From assembly GCA_964523675.1 (NCBI GenBank), contig CAZFZT010000037.1, positions 1 through 31,335 on the forward strand: DNA of 31,335 nucleotides, read 5' to 3'. Position 1 is the first letter of the stretch, and each line of letters begins with the position of its first letter. Below, in pieces: positions 1-6,439 of this stretch. The notes below the pieces were generated by a model. It ran no database searches and was not told the DNA's origin. It saw only the letters and a list, made by a program, of their open reading frames with translations. The translations under genes and the position numbers were made by a program. The DNA is from CAZFZT01 sp964523675. GTDB lineage: Bacteria; Planctomycetota; Phycisphaerae; Phycisphaerales; SM1A02.

Positions 1-45
1 GAGTGCTGTGGAAACGGGGTTCGAGGATGGCTGTATCTGCGTCAT
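1..45 (-). CDS. Start of a gene running off the left edge (partial)
   Basis: Only the first 15 codons are visible: an ATG at 45-43 followed by MTQIQPSSNPVSTAL, open to the edge. An AAAGGA-like ribosome binding site lies about 6 bases upstream (complement of 50-58). The start sits just downstream of a minus-strand terminator (82-113), so this may begin a new transcription unit. The visible residues are polar and carry no signal peptide or recognisable motif, so no function can be given. The call rests on the binding site, the open frame and the spacing. Confidence 0.45.
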   Translation of the reverse strand, partial: MTQIQPSSNPVSTAL

Positions 46-81
46 GAGCGTTCCTTTCGAGTTGGAACAATTTGTCCAAAA

Positions 82-113
82 GCCTCACGGCTGGCTGTCG
101 CCGGCCGTGAGGC
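82..113 (-). terminator. Rho-independent terminator after the 57-codon gene
   Basis: A perfect 10-bp inverted repeat (GCCTCACGGC at 82-91 and GCCGTGAGGC at 104-113) encloses a 12-base loop. Read on the minus strand it is followed by TTTT (81-78). It starts 16 bases past the stop codon of the small gene at 129-302 and ends before the next minus-strand start at 45, where a terminator would be expected. Confidence 0.7.
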
Positions 114-128
114 GGAGGAGTCATCTCA

Positions 129-302
129 TCAGGCATAGCTGATAAGTTGCCACGTGACCGCCTTGTTGTTGTACGGCGGCATCACGTTTGTTTTCGCGAT
201 GGGGGCGGTCGTCGTCGGCGAGCCGACGACCTTCCACACCCCACTCTCAGGGCAACGTTCTCCAGTGCGAGCAGTAGTACCGATTGGTGTCTTCGTTTGC
301 AT
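129..302 (-). CDS. Small 57-residue protein of unknown function
   Basis: The frame runs ATG (302-300) to TGA (131-129). A strong ribosome binding site GAGGAG (complement of 311-316) lies 8 bases before the start and a terminator lies 16 bases after the stop, so start, stop and transcript end all agree. The protein begins MQTKTPIGTTARTGERCPES and ends with AVTWQLISYA. Points of note are the TGERCPESGVW segment (residues 13-23), a central Thr/Pro-rich turn, MPPYNN (41-46) and a final aromatic-rich strand. There is one Cys, no signal peptide and no membrane segment. The layout (turn-rich, PP before a C-terminal W-x-L strand) recalls small YjzC-like proteins, but that is only a resemblance. Family unknown; coding status fairly sure. 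Confidence 0.72.
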   Translation of the reverse strand: MQTKTPIGTTARTGERCPESGVWKVVGSPTTTAPIAKTNVMPPYNNKAVTWQLISYA

Positions 303-396
303 TGTGCAAACTCCTCTATGTGATTACGGCACGTGACTTGCTACAATCCGCCCAGAGGGTCCCACCTCATGAGCGGCGACGGAAACACCCCGCCGT

Positions 397-1005
397 TCAA
401 GCCGGGCTGATGTGTGCCGCAGGTACCATCAGTCCGGCTTTTTCGAGTTTGTGGAGTCTGGTCTTCGCAGCGCTTCTGCTAACAGCCATCGTCCGACAGA
501 TCGCGGCGACAAGGCGTGCATGCACGCGAACTCCTGTTGATAGCCGCTCAACGACGCTGGCTGGCATCAGGACGTTTGCAGCGAATTCATCCGCTTGCCA
601 CTCCGGATCCAAAAACGCGGGAATGGATCCCCGCCGAAAGAGCGACACTTCGAGCGATTCTTTACTCAGCTGCGACATTTGCTGCGCGTGCAGAACTGCA
701 TGTCCGATCTCATGTGCCGCTGTGAATCTCGCCCGTCCATCGTTACGAAGCAGCCCCTCGTAGGTCTGGTTTGAGATTGCAAGCACGCCGCCTTGGAATC
801 GACCTTCAATCGGCGGCGGCAATTCGGCGATGGCGAATTCGATTCCGTAACTATCCATGAGCACTTCATCACAAAACTTCAACACCGGAAACGGCGAGGG
901 AAGTTCGAGCAGGTTCGGATAGTGGCGCTCGAGGAATTCGTTCGCGATCTTGGCAATGGCCTTGCGGCCCATCGGCCGCACTACCGGAACTTCAACGTCT
1001 TTCAT
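397..1005 (-). CDS. ImmA/IrrE-type zinc metalloprotease
   Basis: The 202-residue protein carries the zinc-protease motif HEIGH (residues 98-102) in the context FTAAHEIGHAVLH, and a likely third ligand in EWQADEFAANVLMP (Glu140), the arrangement of the COG2856/DUF955 family. Members such as ImmA of ICEBs1 and IrrE of Deinococcus cleave a partner XRE repressor and so switch on genes after stress or element excision. The C-terminus (about 172-193, MAVSRSAAKTRLHKLEKAGL) looks like a small helical or winged segment. Its ATG lies inside the end of the upstream XRE gene (14-base overlap), so the two are co-translated and probably act as protease and repressor. That partnership is inferred from family and overlap; the targets cannot be read from the sequence. 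Confidence 0.88.
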   Translation of the reverse strand: MKDVEVPVVRPMGRKAIAKIANEFLERHYPNLLELPSPFPVLKFCDEVLMDSYGIEFAIAELPPPIEGRFQGGVLAISNQTYEGLLRNDGRARFTAAHEIGHAVLHAQQMSQLSKESLEVSLFRRGSIPAFLDPEWQADEFAANVLMPASVVERLSTGVRVHARLVAAICRTMAVSRSAAKTRLHKLEKAGLMVPAAHISPA

Positions 1006-1393
1006 CAGGGCGTCCTTCCAAAAGGATTCTCAAAATGCGTTCGACCTGCTCGTGGTCGAGGGACTGGTCTTCGAGCCTCCGGTTCAGGCTGACTAAGAGC
1101 CGCGAAGTCTCTTCGTCTTGTGGGCGCAGTTCGATCGCTCCTCGCGATTCGATCGCCAGCTCCTCGAGCCTCTGACAGGCATCAGGTTGACCCAAGTAAG
1201 ACGAGAGCTGTCTGATTTGTTGCGATGATGGAGGGTTGCGGCGGCCCCGCTCGATGTCGCTCATGTAGGGGACAGTCACGTTCAATAGGTCCGCGAGGTC
1301 CTTAAGCGTTCTGCCAGCGGCGATCCGCATACGGCGAAGTTCCTCCCCGAACGCTGATGGTCGACGAGAAGATGGAGACTTAAAATTTTGCAT
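992..1393 (-). CDS. XRE-family transcriptional regulator
   Basis: The 133-residue protein has a Cro/C1-type helix-turn-helix at about residues 15-69 (FGEELRRMRIAAGRTLKDLA, then NVTVPYMSDIERGRRNPP). A charged helical tail (about 93-127) may serve for dimerisation or recognition by the downstream protease. I placed the start at ATG 1393: the open frame extends further upstream but would run through the tRNA at 1459-1531 and cannot be coding there. A GTG four codons upstream (1405) is an alternative; neither has a clear ribosome binding site. The stop overlaps the metalloprotease start by 14 bases. XRE plus ImmA/IrrE pairs regulate mobile elements, stress responses or toxin-antitoxin-like modules; which applies here is not shown. 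Confidence 0.87.
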   Translation of the reverse strand: MQNFKSPSSRRPSAFGEELRRMRIAAGRTLKDLADLLNVTVPYMSDIERGRRNPPSSQQIRQLSSYLGQPDACQRLEELAIESRGAIELRPQDEETSRLLVSLNRRLEDQSLDHEQVERILRILLEGRPDERR

Positions 1394-1458
1394 CGGTGGA
1401 CTCACAAAAGGTTGACACAGGGTGAAGGATGAGTAGAATCTAACCGACACTAGAAAAA

Positions 1459-1531
1459 GGCCGGGCAGGGATTCGAACCCTGAATGCCGGGAATGCAAGT
1501 CCCGGTGCCTTGACCATTTGGCTACCCGGCC
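1459..1531 (-). tRNA. tRNA with UGC at the anticodon position but a non-Ala body
   Basis: The minus strand folds into a cloverleaf: a 7-bp acceptor GGCCGGG/CCCGGCC, T8 A9, a 3-bp D stem GCC/GGC, a T arm CAGGG-TTCGAAT-CCCTG, and a TTTTT run right after the acceptor. The anticodon arm is odd. It is CCGGGA-CTTGCAT-TCCCGG, a six-pair stem rather than five, and the centre of the loop reads TGC (Ala). The body does not fit Ala: pair 3-70 is C-G rather than G-U, and the discriminator (1458) is U. U73 and the GCCAA...GGCA D arm suggest Cys or Gln ancestry, and GCA (Cys) is present one base off centre. CCA is not encoded. That a tRNA or tRNA-like gene is here is fairly sure; the isotype is not. Confidence 0.75.
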
Positions 1532-1537
1532 ACCCCC

Positions 1538-1574
1538 GCAAAGCCCGTGCTTAGACGTCGAGCACGGGTTTTGC
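1538..1574. terminator. 14-bp hairpin next to the tRNA, probable terminator
   Basis: GCAAAGCCCGTGCT (1538-1551) pairs with AGCACGGGTTTTGC (1561-1574), with one G-U pair and a 9-base loop. An A-tract and a T-tract sit in the base of the stem, as in bidirectional terminators. It lies 6 bases upstream of the tRNA 5' end on the minus strand, so it may end read-through from the heme oxygenase gene or form part of the tRNA leader. Confidence 0.5.
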
Positions 1575-1821
1575 AACGGGAGAGCGATATGCATGTAAGC
1601 ATGTTAGCGCACTTGACAACCGAAGTCTACTAGCTCAGAGAAGAAATTTTGCTTTTTGCCTCTCGGCGGCCAGATTGGGGAATCCCCGCCCTCATCCCCT
1701 CAATCACCACCCCAAAGGCGAGACTGACCATGGGCCTCCGGTGGCTCGCTTTGCGGCGCGGCACCGGCGAACCACGGCCTGCCGGCACGCGGTTATTGAT
1801 TACTTCTGAGCCATCCGCCGC

Positions 1822-2469
1822 TCACGCAGGCACAGTCGCGTATAGGTCATCGCTGATGTCTGCGATGGCCTGGAACATGTGCTTTGCGGATTCGACCAGC
1901 GCGTCCATTTCATCGTTCTCGAAGCCGACGCTGTTCATGTCGTCCTTGAACTGTTGCCAGAGCGCGGTTTGTTTTTCGCCGTAGGGATCGAGATAGGAGA
2001 GCCCCGGGCCGGGTTCGAGGTTGTAGGCCCTGGCGATGGCGCGGGCGATGAAGCGTGAGCCGTTGGTTGACCCTTCGAGCACGTACAACATGCCCAGCAG
2101 CGTCATGGGGGTTTCGTGGCTGGCCCGCTCAATCATCTCAACCGTCGCGCGCGTCGCAGGGAGCGGCTCGATCGTGACGGGGTCAACGCCCAGTGATTCA
2201 AGGTCGGCTCTCAGATTCCCTTCGCGCTCCTGATACTCCCGCCAGACGGCTGCGAACGCGCGGTGCGAAGAAGTGTGCTTGCGAATCTCGCCTTCAAGCG
2301 CAGCGTGAACGAGCAGCATCTGGCCGAGGTACTCGACATACGTCTCGCGCGGCAGCGAGCCCTTGATCAGCGCTTTCTGAAGAGGTCGCGTCTCCGCATA
2401 GGTGTGCAGTTCGCGCGTCTCGATGCGGAGACGATCCATGATGCTCGCGGGGGTTGAGTGCTGCTCCAT
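1822..2469 (-). CDS. Heme oxygenase family protein
   Basis: The 215-residue protein resembles biliverdin-producing heme oxygenases (PF01126, HemO/BphO branch), which open heme to biliverdin, CO and ferrous iron. His22 in RLRIETRELHTYAE matches the proximal heme ligand. LGMLYVLEGSTNGS (125-138) matches the family's distal-helix signature, usually YVLEGSTLGG. Length fits the family (about 190-230). The open frame extends well upstream but overlaps the divergent methyltransferase, so I took ATG 2469; ATG 2439 (MDRLR) is also possible, and neither has a good ribosome binding site. No phytochrome or iron-uptake gene adjoins it, so a role in pigment synthesis rather than iron recovery cannot be decided. 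The Leu-to-Asn change in GSTNGS next to the distal glycines is unusual and may affect activity. Confidence 0.82.
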   Translation of the reverse strand: MEQHSTPASIMDRLRIETRELHTYAETRPLQKALIKGSLPRETYVEYLGQMLLVHAALEGEIRKHTSSHRAFAAVWREYQEREGNLRADLESLGVDPVTIEPLPATRATVEMIERASHETPMTLLGMLYVLEGSTNGSRFIARAIARAYNLEPGPGLSYLDPYGEKQTALWQQFKDDMNSVGFENDEMDALVESAKHMFQAIADISDDLYATVPA

Positions 2470-2529
2470 GCTGCGTACAGGATATGCGGCGGAGCGGGCC
2501 GGGCCAAGCATCGAGGTTATGATCGAAGC

Positions 2530-3267
2530 ATGGCGTTCCTGACCAATCGCCGGCTGGTGGGGGAGCTGATGGATGATCCCAATGCCGACGGCCGCGAACT
2601 CGCACAGGCGCTTGCGTTCATTCGTCTCGTCAACCGGCGGCTGGGCGGCGCGGCGGCGGCCATCGGGCATCTTGAGCGGTGGACGCGCGGTTGGCCCGCT
2701 CAAAGACCGATACACATTCTCGATGTCGCCACCGGCTCCGGCGACATTCCGATCCAGATGCTTCGCTGGGCAGATCGGCGAGGACTCGATGCGCGCATCA
2801 CCGGAGTCGATCTGCATGAGACCACGCTGGCGGAGGCGCGCAAGTACATCGGCGATGAGCAGCGCGTTGAACTCCTGCGAGCCGATGCCCTGCAGTTGAC
2901 CGACCAGTTTGAACCCGAGTCATTCGACTTCGTTCACGCGGGAATGTTTCTGCACCACCTGCACGATGTGGAGGTGATGACGGCGCTTACGGTGATGGAT
3001 CGGCTGGCGCGGCGGGGCGTCATCTGGAATGATCTGGCGCGCGATCCGCTGACGCAATTCGGAGTGCGCATTGTTGCGTTACCCCTGCCGAGAATGGCCC
3101 GTCACGACGCGGTGGTCAGTTTCGATGCCGGCTTCACGAAGCGTGAGGCCATTGATCTTGCGCAGCGGGCCGGCTGGCGCGAGCCGCAATGGCGCCGGCA
3201 TTGGTGGTACCGGTTCACGCTGGTGAGGGAAGAGCACAAAGGCGCCCGCAACAGCGGACGAACCTAA
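2530..3267 (+). CDS. Class I SAM-dependent methyltransferase
   Basis: The 245-residue protein has a Rossmann SAM-binding motif I ILDVATGSGDIPIQML (63-78), an acidic residue after strand 2 (GVDLHE, 92-97) and a motif near SFDFVHAGMFLHHL (131-144). The N-terminus RRLVGELMDDPNAD resembles methyltransferases found beside type III polyketide synthases, but no such synthase is present, so the substrate is unknown. The start at ATG 2530 gives the usual N-terminus; an upstream ATG (2458) would overlap the divergent heme oxygenase gene. The stop TAA lies inside the first unit of the heptanucleotide repeat at 3264-3333. The 60 bases between the two divergent starts must hold both promoters. Confidence 0.85.
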   Translation: MAFLTNRRLVGELMDDPNADGRELAQALAFIRLVNRRLGGAAAAIGHLERWTRGWPAQRPIHILDVATGSGDIPIQMLRWADRRGLDARITGVDLHETTLAEARKYIGDEQRVELLRADALQLTDQFEPESFDFVHAGMFLHHLHDVEVMTALTVMDRLARRGVIWNDLARDPLTQFGVRIVALPLPRMARHDAVVSFDAGFTKREAIDLAQRAGWREPQWRRHWWYRFTLVREEHKGARNSGRT

Positions 3268-3333
3268 CTCCTAACACCTAACACCTAACACCTAACACCT
3301 AACTCCTAACTCCTAACTCCTAACTCCCAACTC
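3264..3333. repeat. Heptanucleotide tandem repeat, 10 copies of CTAAC(A/T)C
   Basis: Ten head-to-tail 7-base units: CTAACTC once, CTAACAC four times, CTAACTC four times, then a degenerate CCAACTC. The array begins within the stop codon of the methyltransferase gene and ends 6 bases before the stop of the convergent gene at 3340, so it fills the whole convergent intergenic space. The two blocks of A- and T-variants suggest growth by slippage. Similar heptamer repeats (STRRs) are known from cyanobacteria. Confidence 0.95.
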
Positions 3334-3339
3334 CTGCCC

Positions 3340-5808
3340 TCAGAATCCCCACATGTTGTTGTCTGACTCAGGCGGTTCGGGCAGCGAGCCGAGCGCGGTG
3401 AGCTGGGTTTCGTTGAGGATCGACTTGACGCGGCTGATGGCGCGGGCGTTGAGTTCATTGCGCTCGAAGCGCAGCCGCTGCATCTTCTCCATCATCTCCA
3501 TGTACTCGCGCCAATCCTCCTGCTCGAAGGAGGCGTAGTTCGGCTCCGTGCCTGATCGGCTGACGTCGAGCATCTGCCGTGTGAGGTCGTCGTATACCGG
3601 CCGATATTCGCCGAGCAGTTCCGCAAGCTGCATCTGCTGCTGCTCGGCAAGGTCGGGCAACCGCATTGCAGCCGTGATCTTCTCATCCATCGCAGCCGGA
3701 TCGTTGTAGATGTTGGGATACGCGCGGCGGAGGTAGTTATTCTGCAGCCGCCGGCCATGATTGCCCGGCAGAAGCGCGACGATCTCTTCGATGGTCCGCT
3801 CGTTCAGATCGGCGATACGCTTGGACGCCTGCGTCAGGCGTTCCTGCGGCTCACGCAACAACTCAAAGTAGCGCATGCCCATGGCCATATTGCTCTCGTC
3901 ATCCTCGCGCGCCCGGGTGAACTCGACGTTTGCTTTCTCCTGCGCGAGATTGACCGCAAGTGACGCTTCATATTGCTCGCGCAAGGCGTCAACCATTTCA
4001 CCTTCGTAGGCGAGGAGCGCGGCGTCGATGTGTTGGATGTGTTCCTCCGGGAGTGATGCGAGGCGCACGAGGCGAGCGATGTCGATGCGACCTGCCGAGT
4101 TCGACGCGCCCAGGGTGCCGAAGGCGTAGTTCGTCCGGACGCTGTAGACATCGCGCAGCCGGGCCAGCCGCACGCGCTCAAGGCGATCGAAGTCCTCATC
4201 TGTCAGCACTCCGAGCGCGAGTTCGTTGAAAAAGCGTCCATCGGCGGACAGCATGACTTCCAACGCATCGCGCCTCTTCTGGTGTGCGCGTTCGACCGAT
4301 TCGATGCTCATTTCGGCTGGGTTCCACATGCTGGATTTGGCTTCAGCCAGTGCCTTGACCGGTGCCGCACTTTCGGCCTCGAACTGTTCAACGTAGGTGG
4401 CATGCAGTTCCTTGGCGACGGCCGTGAGACCTTCATCGAGGCCGAGTATCGTGCAGTAGATGGTCAGATCGCGACTGCTGATCGGGCGCGGCAGATATTG
4501 ATCATGCTGCGATCGCTCCGGTTGATCGTCATCAGATTCGTGATTCTCCGCAGCCGCGAAAACGGCGGCTGGAGTGCGTCGCGACGGCGCGCGATCCTCA
4601 TGTTGTGCCTGCGCAATCTCCTGCCGGGCTTCCTCATCAAGCTCCGCGGCAAGAAGCGCGTTGAGCTGCTGGTTCACTTCATTCTCGATTTCCAGGATCT
4701 TCGTGTGCAGTTCCTGAGTGCGCTCCGCATGTGCTTGCCAGTCAAAGTCATTAGCGTCGCCAAATGGGGAGAAGTTCGATTGTTGCTCCTTCGCAAGCTC
4801 AACAGCGTCATCCAGGATGGCGTCGGCTCGCCTGCGGACATCGGTCAGCAAGGCGCGCAGCGTTTCGCGCGTTCGTTCGCTGATCTGGTCGTGCGCGATG
4901 GCGGACTCCAACTGCGGTTCAACCGATAGCTGAGTGGCGAACTGCGCGGCAGGATAGGCCTGGGTATAGAACCGATTGCGGATCGCCCGACCGGTCTCCT
5001 GTGACAGCATCGGCACGAGCGTCTTCACGGTCCGCTCATTCAAAGCCGTCAATTCATGGCCTTTCTCGAAGATCGATGTCATCAGGTTCTGCATGATCTC
5101 CTGGATCGATTCCATCGCCTCCATCATCTGCTCAGGATCCTGCATCGTGTCGTTGGTGATCCCAGCCGCCTCGAAGGCGTCGAACATGTCGATGAACATG
5201 CGATTGGCGGACTTGTGCATGTCAGCCATGCCGTCGGTCAGTCGCTTCTCATACAACGCGAGCGCAGGATCAATCGCGTGGCGCTCGGCAGGCGCCATGT
5301 CGAGTTCGTTGGCGATCTCGCTCAAGTCCACGGCCTGAGAGCCCATCATCATCATGCCCTGCATGCTCGTGTAGCGTTGCCGCTCGCGCGCCATGCGGAT
5401 GCGCGGCAGCATGTGCATCTGCTCGTCCGTCAGCAGTTCCTGCATTCTCGAGAAGAGCCGATCATCGACCTGCGTCACCCGGCCGTACACGCGCTCCCAC
5501 TTGCGCATGAAATCCTGGAACTGCTTGCGCTCGGGCATCATGCCTTGCATGCCGCGCATGCCGTTGACGAACTCTTCAATCTCGCCTTCGCGCAGAACCT
5601 TGAATTCGGCGCGATACTCATCGTGAAGACGTTCGAGCGCTCTGCGCTGCTCGCCGCTCAGCCCCAGCCGATCCGCATAGCGCATCAGTTCCGGCGTGGT
5701 GATCGGATCAGGCAACGCCCCCTGGGTGCCTTGAGCGCGAACATGCTGCGCGGTCGCAAAGGTGGCGATGACCGCGAGGATGAGAGACGAAAGCTGTGCA
5801 ATGCGCAT
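3340..5808 (-). CDS. Exported helical protein made of two duplicated halves
   Basis: The 822-residue protein starts MRIAQLSSLILAVIATFATA, a Sec signal peptide probably cleaved after VRAQ (about residue 26). I chose ATG 5808 because a GGAGG lies 11 bases upstream (5820-5824); an earlier GTG would put that sequence inside the gene. The mature protein is almost all charged and Met-rich helix. Residues about 33-402 and 439-811 are homologous: FSRMQELLTDEQ (119) matches FFNELALGVLTDED (526), DLSEIANELDMAPAERH (161) matches DIARLVRLASLPEEHI (576), and LNERTVKTLVPML (256) matches LNERTIEEIVALL (668). An acidic linker (403-438) joins them. The LTDEQ-type motifs recall periplasmic Spy/CpxP-like helical proteins only in style. 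No known family is recognised. It is probably periplasmic. Confidence 0.88.
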   Translation of the reverse strand: MRIAQLSSLILAVIATFATAQHVRAQGTQGALPDPITTPELMRYADRLGLSGEQRRALERLHDEYRAEFKVLREGEIEEFVNGMRGMQGMMPERKQFQDFMRKWERVYGRVTQVDDRLFSRMQELLTDEQMHMLPRIRMARERQRYTSMQGMMMMGSQAVDLSEIANELDMAPAERHAIDPALALYEKRLTDGMADMHKSANRMFIDMFDAFEAAGITNDTMQDPEQMMEAMESIQEIMQNLMTSIFEKGHELTALNERTVKTLVPMLSQETGRAIRNRFYTQAYPAAQFATQLSVEPQLESAIAHDQISERTRETLRALLTDVRRRADAILDDAVELAKEQQSNFSPFGDANDFDWQAHAERTQELHTKILEIENEVNQQLNALLAAELDEEARQEIAQAQHEDRAPSRRTPAAVFAAAENHESDDDQPERSQHDQYLPRPISSRDLTIYCTILGLDEGLTAVAKELHATYVEQFEAESAAPVKALAEAKSSMWNPAEMSIESVERAHQKRRDALEVMLSADGRFFNELALGVLTDEDFDRLERVRLARLRDVYSVRTNYAFGTLGASNSAGRIDIARLVRLASLPEEHIQHIDAALLAYEGEMVDALREQYEASLAVNLAQEKANVEFTRAREDDESNMAMGMRYFELLREPQERLTQASKRIADLNERTIEEIVALLPGNHGRRLQNNYLRRAYPNIYNDPAAMDEKITAAMRLPDLAEQQQMQLAELLGEYRPVYDDLTRQMLDVSRSGTEPNYASFEQEDWREYMEMMEKMQRLRFERNELNARAISRVKSILNETQLTALGSLPEPPESDNNMWGF

Positions 5809-6439
5809 GAATTGAGGATCCTCCACGAGTGAAGAGCAGCTTTGATACTGAGCCGACTCCGTGAGATGCGGCCGTGTTTGCCTATCGTACCGAACCTTTC
5901 ATGGGATTTGAGCCCGCTGCATTGCAGAGCGCCGGGACATTCGAGGTTTGTTGGGGTGGCCGCCTGCGCCTGGTCGCCGGGCGGATCGGTGGTTCACCGA
6001 CCAAGTTCGGAAGAGCGGGTCGCACGAAGCCGAACGCAGCAGCTTCGCGAGGCCGCACGATGTGTGGCGGGTCGGCTGTAGAAAGACCCAGAGATGGTGA
6101 CACCTCTGGGCCTTGAGTCGCCGCCTGGCGCCGACAGACAGGATGGCAATCGGCGAGACGGGTGGATGACATGGCTGCCGCCCTCAGAGATATACGCATG
6201 GATCGGCAGGCGCGGGTGCGTTCTGTAGTATGGAAGTTCACACTATTGCTCAGCCGGCTTCATGCCGCGGCACAGGTTGAAAGCGCATAGGGTGTAGCCC
6301 TGATTGTGTAAACGCGTTACCCTACTGATCCCCACAAGCGGCATGCGCAGCGCAAGCCGCACGATTCGGCCGACCCTCCCAGCGGCTTCTGGTTTCGTCA
6401 AGCACCTGATCCAATCGCGTCACGTAAGGAACGAACTCG
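5809..6439. other. 631-base divergent intergenic region with hairpins, no convincing gene
   Basis: This separates the minus-strand exported protein from the plus-strand transporter operon and must hold both promoters. The reading frames in it are low-quality. It contains several hairpins: TCGGTG-gtt-CACCGA near 5987-6001, GCCGCAC-gat-GTGTGGC near 6052-6068, and CCCAGAG/CTCTGGG (6087-6093 and 6104-6110). The clustering between about 5930 and 6170 could mean a structured RNA or long leader, but it matches no RNA class I know. AAGGA at 6426-6430 is the ribosome binding site of the gene at 6440. Confidence 0.5.

Noticed and set aside
1394..1594. Longer N-terminus for the XRE regulator
   Set aside because: It would run through the tRNA gene at 1459-1531 and has no helix-turn-helix or other protein-like content.
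1613..1640. TTGACA on the plus strand as a -35 box
   Set aside because: No -10 sequence at suitable spacing and no plus-strand gene follows until 2530.
3264..3333. CRISPR array or telomere-like repeat
   Set aside because: Units are 7 bases with no spacers, and the unit differs from known bacterial or eukaryotic telomere repeats. It is a simple tandem repeat.
5975..6040. Possible SRP (4.5S) RNA or GEMM riboswitch, suggested by CACCGACCAAGTTCGGAAGA and nearby GCAG
   Set aside because: The conserved SRP asymmetric loop (GGAAG with AAGCAGCC) is absent, and the GEMM GGGCAAACC and ACGCAAAGCC elements are not matched.
5882..6241. 119-codon minus-strand reading frame in the long intergenic region
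   Set aside because: Arg- and Pro-rich, no ribosome binding site, and it overlaps the hairpin cluster; it looks like a chance frame in GC-rich DNA.
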